Source of the DNA: WFQV01 sp964611145
GTDB taxonomy: Bacteria; Bacteroidota; Ignavibacteria; Ignavibacteriales; Melioribacteraceae
Reading direction: 5' to 3'
Assembly (NCBI GenBank): GCA_964611145.1
Contig: CAZSYM010000018.1
Span: forward strand, 1 to 37,301
Length of the DNA stretch: 37,301 bases
Shown here: positions 30,878-37,301 of the stretch, one piece after another
Layout of the letters: each line of letters begins with the position of its first letter
Numbering within the stretch: the first letter of the stretch is position 1
Position numbers and translations under genes: made by a program
The notes under the pieces: model-generated
Told to the model about the DNA's origin: nothing
What the model saw: the letters and a program-made list of their open reading frames with translations, nothing else
The model's database searches: none

Positions 30878-31522
30878 ATGGCATTGTTGTTTAGCAAAAC
30901 TAAAGCGTTGGAAAGAAAAATAGACGACTATCTCGATTTGCTCTTAAAAGGCTCTTTTCTTTTCCGCGTCGGAGTTAAGTATTACATCGATGAAGAAACA
31001 GAGGAATTATCCAAGCGTATTCAAGCGTTGAATGAATGCGAACACGATGGCGACAAACTGCGTCGTGAAATAGAAACGAGTCTGTACGAGGAAACCCTCA
31101 TACCCGAATCTCGTGGCGATGTTCTCGGCTTGCTCGAAGCTTGCGACAAGGTTTTGAATATGATGGATGAATTTTTGAACCAATTCGAAGTCGAGTTGCC
31201 TTTCTTTTTGCCGGAGGTTAAAAAAGATTATATCGAGCTTACCGAGGTTTCCCTGAGGGCAGTTGACGAAATGGTTGCCGCGGTGCGTGCATATTTTCGC
31301 GATGTAACGAATATTCGTGACCATATAACCAAGGTTCAGGTTACAGAATCGGAATCCGATAAGATTGCTCGCAAAATTAAGAGAGTGGTCTTTCGCACGG
31401 ATATTCCGCTAAGTCAAAAAATGCACATGCGATATTTTGCATTGCATATAGAGCAAATAGCTGACGAGGCGGAAGACGTCTGCGACAGACTTTCTATTGC
31501 CGCAATTAAACGTTCCCTTTAA
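30878..31522 (+). CDS. DUF47/PhoU-like phosphate transport accessory protein
   Basis: 214 residues, all-helical, no signal peptide. The opening FSKTKALERKIDDYLDLLLK, ALNECEHDGDKLRREIETSL and the later ESDKIARKIKRVVF and MRYFALHIEQIADEAEDVCD (paired D/E-x-x-D metal-binding helices) are typical of DUF47/TIGR00153 proteins. These usually sit next to PiT-type phosphate permeases and are thought to regulate them, as PhoU does for Pst. Here it directly precedes the PiT gene (15-bp gap, GGAGG ribosome site), matching that pattern. Confidence 0.93.
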   Translation: MALLFSKTKALERKIDDYLDLLLKGSFLFRVGVKYYIDEETEELSKRIQALNECEHDGDKLRREIETSLYEETLIPESRGDVLGLLEACDKVLNMMDEFLNQFEVELPFFLPEVKKDYIELTEVSLRAVDEMVAAVRAYFRDVTNIRDHITKVQVTESESDKIARKIKRVVFRTDIPLSQKMHMRYFALHIEQIADEAEDVCDRLSIAAIKRSL

Positions 31523-31537
31523 TCAGACGGAGGTAAT

Positions 31538-32719
31538 ATGATTTGGTTTTTTCTGTTAAGCGGTCTGTTTTTGGGCTGGTCACTCGGGGCTAACGACGCC
31601 GCGAATATTTTCGGAACGGCTGTCGGAACGAGAATGATTAAGTTTCGTAATGCGGCTATCATAGCTTCCGTTTTTGTGATAATCGGAGCGGTAATAAGCG
31701 GAGCGGGTGCTTCCCACACTTTGGGTAAACTGGGTGCGGTAAACGCAATCGCAGGTTCGTTTACCGTGGCTCTTGCCGCTGCGGTAACGGTGGCATGGAT
31801 GACGAAATTGGGCTTGCCGGTTTCTACCACTCAAGCAATCGTAGGCGCAATAATCGGCTGGAATCTTTTTACCGGCTCGCCGACGGATTTCGATTCCTTG
31901 ACGAAAATTATTTCCACATGGGTTATCTGTCCCGTTCTGACGGCAGTTTTCTCTTTCTTTATGTATAAAGCGGCAAAAGGTTTGTTGCCGAAGTTGAATG
32001 CTCACATGCTCCGACAGGATGCCTATACTCGTGTGGCTCTCGTGATTATCGGAGCTTTCGGTTCCTATAGCTTGGGTGCAAACAACATTGCAAATGTCAT
32101 GGGTGTTTTCGTTCCCGCTCATCCCTTTGGCGATTTGTCCGTAGGAAATCTTTTTACACTTTCCGGCACTCAGGTTTTGTTCCTGATAGGAGGATTGGCA
32201 ATAGCTACGGGCATTTACACGTATTCGAAAAAGGTAATGTTGACGGTAGGGAACGATATTTTTAAATTGAATCCTGTGGCGGCGCTTGTTGTCGTCCTTG
32301 CGGAGTCTTTCGTTCTCTTTATTTTTGCATCAAAAAGTTTGGAACATTTCCTTCTGAGCCACGGGCTTCCTGCAATTCCTTTGGTACCGGTTTCCAGTTC
32401 GCAGGCTGTTGTAGGAGGTGTTATTGGAATAGGCTTGGCAAAGAAAGCGCGGGGAATAAATTTCAAAGTGCTGGGCAAAATTGCTTCCGGGTGGGTTTCC
32501 ACACCGCTTTCGGCGGCTTTGCTCAGTTTTGTTTCTCTGTTCTTCGTGCAGAATGTTTTCCATTTGAAAGTTTATCATTCGCCGCAAGCGGAAGCCAAAG
32601 TAAGCGAGAGGAAAATTGATGTGAACTTGCGAAAACAAAGCCTTGCGGAATCTTTGGCAATTGGCGAATTGAAGGAATTAAAAAAAGAAGAACTCAAACA
32701 AATATGGGGTGAAAAATGA
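31538..32719 (+). CDS. pit: PiT-family inorganic phosphate transporter
   Basis: 393 residues with about ten membrane segments. Both PiT signature motifs are present: GANDAANIFGTAVG in the first repeat and GANNIANVMGVF in the second, plus GLPVSTTQAIVGAIIGWNLF and VPVSSSQAVVGGVIG. Members co-transport phosphate (often as metal-phosphate) with protons or sodium at low affinity. The preceding gene is its usual DUF47 partner and the following gene encodes a phosphate-selective-type porin. Its stop overlaps the porin ATG (ATGA). The last ~40 residues form a charged cytoplasmic tail (ELKKEELKQIWGEK). Confidence 0.95.
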   Translation: MIWFFLLSGLFLGWSLGANDAANIFGTAVGTRMIKFRNAAIIASVFVIIGAVISGAGASHTLGKLGAVNAIAGSFTVALAAAVTVAWMTKLGLPVSTTQAIVGAIIGWNLFTGSPTDFDSLTKIISTWVICPVLTAVFSFFMYKAAKGLLPKLNAHMLRQDAYTRVALVIIGAFGSYSLGANNIANVMGVFVPAHPFGDLSVGNLFTLSGTQVLFLIGGLAIATGIYTYSKKVMLTVGNDIFKLNPVAALVVVLAESFVLFIFASKSLEHFLLSHGLPAIPLVPVSSSQAVVGGVIGIGLAKKARGINFKVLGKIASGWVSTPLSAALLSFVSLFFVQNVFHLKVYHSPQAEAKVSERKIDVNLRKQSLAESLAIGELKELKKEELKQIWGEK

Positions 32720-33942
32720 AAAAGATTGTCTATTTGATATTGGGAATCTCGTTACTTTTCGCTTTTTCTTCGCAAGTCTTTGCGCAGAATAGCGTTAGCA
32801 AAGGATTCAACGAATGGAAGCACGGGATTCTTTTCTGGAAGTCGGACGACGGTAAATTTTCCGGACGATTCGACGGCAGAGGATTTATTAACGGTGCGTA
32901 TTTCTTCGAAAACAAGAATCAGCTTAGCAACGGTACGCACTTGCGCAAAGCTCGTCTTGCAATTAAAATGACCCTTTGGAAAAATTGGCATACGGAATGG
33001 GATATGGATGTTGCCGAAGGAGTTGTTGAGGTGAAAGATATGTATTTCAGCTACGTGGGATTCAAAAATTCCCACATTAAGTTCGGGCATTTCAAAGTTC
33101 CTTTCGGATTGGAAATTTTAACTTCTTCGCGGTATATAGTTTTTCCCGAAAGGGCATATCCAGCTTTGGCTTTTAAAGTCGGACGTCGTATGGCTTTGGA
33201 ATATTCCAAGTGGGGGAATTGGTGGAATGTTCGTGCCGCATTTTTCGGTCAGGCTTTCGATACGAAAAAGAACAAAACGATTGACGAAACGGGGGGCGGT
33301 TTTGCGGCTCGCGCGGCTTTCGCTCCTATCAACAAAAAAGGAATGATTTTGCACGTGGGCGCTTCTTCCGTGTGGACTCGTCCCGACGATAACACATGGA
33401 TTGTTGATTATAAATCCGAGCCGGAGACCAAAATAGGCGATGTGGAAATTTTGGATACGGAATTGATTAAGAAAACAAATTATACCATGCGCTACGGCTT
33501 CGAAGGTGCTTTTGTTTATAAATCTTTCCACCTCCAAGGCGAATATCAAATGGTAAACGTTGCTCGCTTCGATAATCTCCCGACCGTTCACTTAAACGGC
33601 GGTTATGTTTATTTTACGTGGACAATCACCGGTGAATCTCGTCCTTGGGACGAAACACAGGGCGAGTTCGGACAGTTAATACCCAATGGCAACGGAAAAG
33701 GTTTGGGCGCTTGGGAATTGGCTTTTCGCTTCAGCAATCTTAGTCTTTCCGATACGGATGCCGGAATTTTAGGCGGGCGCGCTAACAATTACACGGCCGG
33801 TGTTAATTGGTATCCCACGCCCAATCTCGTGGTTCAGCTTAATTATACCAAGGTGCAGAACTCCGATAACGCTACCGGTAACGGATTTGTGGGCGGAGAT
33901 GATTTCAGTTATGTCCAGTTTATGACGAAGTTTTTCTTTTAA
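32716..33942 (+). CDS. OprP/OprO-type phosphate-selective porin
   Basis: 408 residues. A signal peptide ends at VFAQ (residue 24). The rest is amphipathic beta-strands, and the protein ends in Phe (MTKFFF), as outer membrane barrels do. FSGRFDGRGFINGAYFFENK, LRKARLAIKMTLWKNWHTEW and KFGHFKVPFGLEILTSSRY follow the OprP/OprO pattern. These porins form channels preferring phosphate or polyphosphate. Its ATG overlaps the PiT stop by 4 bp, so outer and inner membrane steps are translationally coupled. Whether this channel prefers ortho- or polyphosphate cannot be read from the sequence. Confidence 0.92.
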   Translation: MKKIVYLILGISLLFAFSSQVFAQNSVSKGFNEWKHGILFWKSDDGKFSGRFDGRGFINGAYFFENKNQLSNGTHLRKARLAIKMTLWKNWHTEWDMDVAEGVVEVKDMYFSYVGFKNSHIKFGHFKVPFGLEILTSSRYIVFPERAYPALAFKVGRRMALEYSKWGNWWNVRAAFFGQAFDTKKNKTIDETGGGFAARAAFAPINKKGMILHVGASSVWTRPDDNTWIVDYKSEPETKIGDVEILDTELIKKTNYTMRYGFEGAFVYKSFHLQGEYQMVNVARFDNLPTVHLNGGYVYFTWTITGESRPWDETQGEFGQLIPNGNGKGLGAWELAFRFSNLSLSDTDAGILGGRANNYTAGVNWYPTPNLVVQLNYTKVQNSDNATGNGFVGGDDFSYVQFMTKFFF

Positions 33943-33958
33943 TAAATAGGAGGTCGAA

Positions 33959-35263
33959 ATGAGATTTATTAAATACCTCGTTCCGATATTGATTGCGGTT
34001 TTCGTTATCGCTTCCTGTGATATAAACGATTCGGGAGAAAAACCGCAACCGCAAAAAAGCGATTACAAGCTTGTGATTAATGAGTATTTGGCAAGCAACG
34101 ATGCTTGCTGCGCGGACGAAAACGGAGAGTTCGACGACTGGTTCGAAATTTATAATTACGGAGATAAAGATGTTGACCTCGGTGGAATGTATGTTTCGGA
34201 TTCCAAAAGCGATATCACAAAATACCAAATACCTACGGGTAAATCCGAAATAACCACCGTAAAGGCGGGTGGCTTTATAGTAATCTGGTGCGATGGTCAA
34301 CCGGAACAGGGACCTTTGCATGCGAGTTTTAAACTCTCCAGCGGTGGTGAAGATATTGTATTGACCGAATCGAACGGCGTTGCGATAATTGACGAAGTAA
34401 CTTTCGGTCCCCAGGATACCGATGTTTCCGAAGGCCGCGATCCCGACGGGAGTAATAATTGGAAGAAATTTACGAATCCGACTCCGGGTAAATCCAATAG
34501 CGGTTCCGTCTCTTCTTTCCCTCCTTCCATTAAGGATATCACCGTTTCTCCCGATACGATTAATCCGGGGGACGAGGTAACGGTAAGCGCAAAAGTTACC
34601 GACGAAGACGGGGATTTAAACAGCGTAAAAATTTATTACGGAAAAGATATTGCCCAACCAGCCGAAAAGGATATGACGGGCGACGGCGATGTTTATACGG
34701 CTTCCCTCGGTACTTATGAAGACGGTAGCGTGGTTTATTTTTATATCAAAGCCGACGATAAAGCCGAACATGTTACTGTTTCCGATACCGTTTCCTTCGA
34801 AGTTGGGTTCGTTCCTCCGCAACTTTATATCAACGAATTCCTTGCCAGTAACGATTCTTCGTATTATGATTCCACAACTCAAGATTATCCCGATTGGATC
34901 GAGATTTACAATGCCGGAAATAAAGCGGTGGATATAGGTGGTTATTATATTACCGATGACTTGACCGATCTTACAGCATGGCAAATTCCCGAAGGGAAAG
35001 CGGATTCCACTACAATTCAGCCGAAAGGATTTTTGCTTTTGATTGCGGATAAAAAACCGGAAGCTGGCGTGCTGCATGTTAAACTTAAACTTTCCAGCGG
35101 TGGCGAACAGATAGGACTCACCGCTCCGAATGGCACGACGGTGATTGATTCCTTGTCTTTCGGAGAGCAAACCACCGACGTTTCGCAGGGGCGCCTTCCC
35201 GACGGTAGCGATAATTGGGAATTCTTTACCACACCCACACCGGGAGAAAGTAATCATAAATGA
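33959..35263 (+). CDS. Lipoprotein with two lamin-tail domains
   Basis: 434 residues. MRFIKYLVPILIAVFVIASC is a lipoprotein signal (lipobox IASC, Cys20). A first lamin-tail domain (LTD, ~37-180) shows VINEYLASNDACC, DDWFEIYNYGDKDVDLGGMY and SDSKSDITKYQIP. A middle Ig-like beta domain (~185-285) reads PPSIKDITVSPDTINPGDEV. The second LTD (~288-430) has YINEFLASNDS and DWIEIYNAGNKAVDIGGYY. Bacterial LTDs are thought to bind or position surface enzymes and substrates; no catalytic residues are visible. The GGAGG site and 16-bp gap keep it in the operon. It resembles the type IX-sorted LTD protein two genes downstream. Confidence 0.9.
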   Translation: MRFIKYLVPILIAVFVIASCDINDSGEKPQPQKSDYKLVINEYLASNDACCADENGEFDDWFEIYNYGDKDVDLGGMYVSDSKSDITKYQIPTGKSEITTVKAGGFIVIWCDGQPEQGPLHASFKLSSGGEDIVLTESNGVAIIDEVTFGPQDTDVSEGRDPDGSNNWKKFTNPTPGKSNSGSVSSFPPSIKDITVSPDTINPGDEVTVSAKVTDEDGDLNSVKIYYGKDIAQPAEKDMTGDGDVYTASLGTYEDGSVVYFYIKADDKAEHVTVSDTVSFEVGFVPPQLYINEFLASNDSSYYDSTTQDYPDWIEIYNAGNKAVDIGGYYITDDLTDLTAWQIPEGKADSTTIQPKGFLLLIADKKPEAGVLHVKLKLSSGGEQIGLTAPNGTTVIDSLSFGEQTTDVSQGRLPDGSDNWEFFTTPTPGESNHK

Positions 35264-36018
35264 TTAGAAAAACAATAATATTATTTTTATCGATTTTACT
35301 TTTTAACTTTTGCAGTTTGAACGACTCCACGGCGGAGAAAAATCCGCCGTCGGAGTCTCTGCTCGCCCTTGTTTCGGAAGTTAAGACCGAAGTTTCGGAA
35401 CCTTCGGGATTGACCCTCGGCAAAAATAATTGGTGCCTTTGGACCGTCTCCGACAACACGAATCATGTGTATAAATTGAGCTTGAACGGCACGGTGTTGG
35501 AAGAATTGAAATTCCAAGGGGATGACCTAGAAGGGATTACTTACGATAAACGCGACGGTTCCCTCTGGGTTGCGGAGGAACAGCTTCGACAATTGGTGCA
35601 TTTGGACACTCTTGGCAACGAGCTTGGACGTTTTGACGTAACAAACCTGGAAGGCTCGGGGAATAGCGGATTGGAAGGCATCTGTATCTCCGATTCGATT
35701 TTTTATGTCCTGAACGAGAAGAATCCGAGACTGTGGGCGGAATTGAACAAGGATTTTGAAGCGGATAAGGTCAAGGAAATTGCCGATGTGGATGACCTTT
35801 CCGGAATTTTTTGTGCTCTCGATACAAATTCTTTTTGGATTGTTAGTGACCAATCCCGCAAAGTGTTTATTTGGAACCCTGAAAAGGGAATGATAAAATC
35901 TCAAGATTTAGGTTATTCAAAAGCCGAAGGTATTGCTGTTGATTTGGTGCGCAACAAGGTTTATATTGTAAGTGATGAAACATGGAAACTTTATGTTTAT
36001 AACATTATTTTCAAATAA
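35260..36018 (+). CDS. SdiA-regulated-type beta-propeller lipoprotein
   Basis: 252 residues. MIRKTIILFLSILLFNFC is a lipoprotein signal with Cys18. The mature protein shows the pattern of the SdiA-regulated family (YjiK-like): SEPSGLTLGKNNWCLWTVSD, DDLEGITYDKRDGSLWVAEE, SGLEGICISDSIFYVLNEKN, DLSGIFCALDTNSFWIVSD and AEGIAVDLVRNKVYIVSDE, i.e. repeated blades of a beta-propeller. Some relatives bind calcium and resemble phytase-like propellers, which is interesting in a phosphate operon, but phytase catalytic residues were not identified. The start overlaps the upstream stop (ATGA). Confidence 0.85.
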   Translation: MIRKTIILFLSILLFNFCSLNDSTAEKNPPSESLLALVSEVKTEVSEPSGLTLGKNNWCLWTVSDNTNHVYKLSLNGTVLEELKFQGDDLEGITYDKRDGSLWVAEEQLRQLVHLDTLGNELGRFDVTNLEGSGNSGLEGICISDSIFYVLNEKNPRLWAELNKDFEADKVKEIADVDDLSGIFCALDTNSFWIVSDQSRKVFIWNPEKGMIKSQDLGYSKAEGIAVDLVRNKVYIVSDETWKLYVYNIIFK

Positions 36019-36032
36019 AACGGAGGTTACCA

Positions 36033-37292
36033 ATGAAAAAATTTTTAATTCTTTTTAGTGCGTTTGTTCTGTTGGGCAGTGCAAGAGCGCAAAGTTTGTT
36101 TATCAACGAATTCATGGCAAGCAACGATTCTTGCTATGCCGATGAATTTGGAGGTTATGATGACTGGATTGAAATTTATAACTTTGATACGGTAGCTGTG
36201 GATATAGGAGGAATGTATATCACCGACGATTTAACCAATCCGACAGCTTGGCAAATCCCTGACACCTCGCCTGATTTGACCACGATTCCTCCCGGCGGTT
36301 TTCTGGTCCTTTGGGCGGACAAAGAACCGGAGCAGGGAGTTTTGCACGTCAAATTAAAACTTTCCGGAGGCGGCGAGCAGATAGGACTTTTTGCAAAGGA
36401 TGGCGTAACGCCTATAGATACCCTCACTTTTGGCGAACAGACCACCGATGTTTCTTACGGTAGAATAATTGACGGCGGAAATGAATGGGCATTCTTTCCG
36501 AAACATAAAGATATAGGATATACCGCTTCCCCGGGTAGAAGTAATGTAACGATTAAGATAAACGAATTTATGGCAAGCAACGATACCACTATTGCCAATG
36601 AAAACGGTGATTATGCGGACTGGATTGAGCTTTATAATTACGGCACCGCTCCGATTGATATCGCCGGAATGTATTTGACGGATGATTTAACCGACCCTAC
36701 GGCATGGCAGATTCCGGTTAGTACGAGTAACGCAACGGTTATTCCTGCTGGCGGATTTCTTCTGCTCTGGGCGGATAAAAAACCGGAGAATGGCATATTG
36801 CATGTGGACTTCAAACTCTCCAGCGGAGGCGAACAAATAGGACTTTTCGAATTTAATGGGATTCCTATTGATACGCTTAGCTATGGCGAACAAACCACCG
36901 ATGTTTCTTACGGACGCCTTCCCGACGGGACGGATAATTGGCAATTCTTCACCAAGCCCACTCCCGGCGCTTCTAATTCGAACGCTACATCCGTCGAGGA
37001 GGTAACATTTCCTAAGAATTATAACTTGAGCCAAAACTACCCGAACCCGTTTAACCCGACAACGACGATTTCGTATTCAATCCCGACTTTTCGTGGAAAG
37101 CAATCTCTTAATGTAACCCTTAGTGTTTATAACTTACTTGGACAGAAAGTAGCAACTCTTGTAAACAAAGCGCATGCACCCGGGAATTATTCCGTGCAGT
37201 TTGATGCAAGTAATTTACCGAGTGGGGTTTACTTCTATCGCTTGCGTGCGGGGAGTTTTGTAGCGACTAAAAAGATGGTTTTGCTGAAGTAG
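36033..37292 (+). CDS. Type IX-secreted protein with two lamin-tail domains
   Basis: 419 residues. The signal peptide MKKFLILFSAFVLLGSARAQ is followed by two LTDs (~21-170 and ~173-315) with FINEFMASNDS, DDWIEIYNFD and VDIGGMYITDDLTNPTAWQIP, then INEFMASNDTT and DWIELYNYGTAPIDIAGMY. A type IX sorting domain ends the protein (~335-419): YNLSQNYPNPFNPTTTISYS, SVYNLLGQKVATLVNKA, PSGVYFYRL and KKMVLLK. The LTDs are highly similar to each other and to the second LTD of the 33959 lipoprotein, indicating serial duplication. GGAGG precedes the ATG. It is the last gene of the operon visible here; no terminator is seen before the window ends 9 bp later. Confidence 0.93.
   Translation: MKKFLILFSAFVLLGSARAQSLFINEFMASNDSCYADEFGGYDDWIEIYNFDTVAVDIGGMYITDDLTNPTAWQIPDTSPDLTTIPPGGFLVLWADKEPEQGVLHVKLKLSGGGEQIGLFAKDGVTPIDTLTFGEQTTDVSYGRIIDGGNEWAFFPKHKDIGYTASPGRSNVTIKINEFMASNDTTIANENGDYADWIELYNYGTAPIDIAGMYLTDDLTDPTAWQIPVSTSNATVIPAGGFLLLWADKKPENGILHVDFKLSSGGEQIGLFEFNGIPIDTLSYGEQTTDVSYGRLPDGTDNWQFFTKPTPGASNSNATSVEEVTFPKNYNLSQNYPNPFNPTTTISYSIPTFRGKQSLNVTLSVYNLLGQKVATLVNKAHAPGNYSVQFDASNLPSGVYFYRLRAGSFVATKKMVLLK
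37179..37267 (+). repeat. Near-identical 89-bp sorting-domain block, copy 2
   Basis: Partner of 216-304, 84 of 89 bases identical by hand alignment. It lies at the same place in the type IX sorting domain of the last gene. Confidence 0.8.
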
Positions 37293-37301
37293 AATTAAAG
37301 G

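Overview
The window looks like chromosomal DNA of a Gram-negative bacterium of the Bacteroidota/Chlorobiota/Ignavibacteriota (FCB) group. Type IX secretion C-terminal sorting domains with the NYPNPFNP motif sit at both edges. There is an LptE-type lipoprotein, an S46 dipeptidyl-peptidase, a full-length Tricorn homologue, DUF4922 and a Mla-type lipid transporter. GC is moderate and genes are densely packed, with no gene-free gap above about 220 bases. I would guess an Ignavibacteria-like lineage, but the sequence alone does not fix this. I saw no rRNA, tRNA, CRISPR array, phage or insertion sequence.

Layout. 1-329 is the 3' end of a secreted protein with a sorting domain. 386-6627 (minus strand) is a tight seven-gene envelope operon: sigma-54 activator, LptE, cellulose-synthase-like GT2, TPR protein, 3-methyladenine glycosylase, GT9 heptosyltransferase and DUF3108; most junctions overlap. 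6782-8977 (minus) is an S46 peptidase with a strong terminator. 9180-12918 (plus) holds an isoaspartyl peptidase/asparaginase lipoprotein, an unrecognised membrane protein coupled to a THEP1-like NTPase, an EamA transporter and a broken MATE gene. 12915-15278 (minus) is an ArsR-type regulator, a NifX/NifB-like metal-cofactor protein, a Gly/Arg-rich DUF5320 protein and ChrA. A 16-bp palindrome occurs upstream of both the regulator and DUF5320. 15384-19140 (minus) holds a stand-alone CBM48 protein, MlaD, MlaF, MlaE and a CDF metal exporter. 19316-21773 (plus) pairs a GT2 with a DUF4922 HIT-like protein. 21826-25026 (minus) is a Tricorn protease homologue.

The most striking region is 25241-37292 (plus). 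Eleven genes are packed end to end: a divergent CYTH-like protein, a canonical CYTH triphosphatase-family protein, a TctC-TctB fusion, an unrecognised 486-residue membrane protein, TctA, a DUF47/PhoU-like protein, a PiT phosphate permease, an OprP/OprO-type porin, a lipoprotein with two lamin-tail domains, an SdiA-regulated-type lipoprotein and a type IX-sorted protein with two lamin-tail domains. Together they could form an outer-surface-to-cytoplasm route for phosphate or a polyanionic phosphate compound such as tri- or polyphosphate. That function is inference. The gene order and the CYTH pairing are visible in the sequence.
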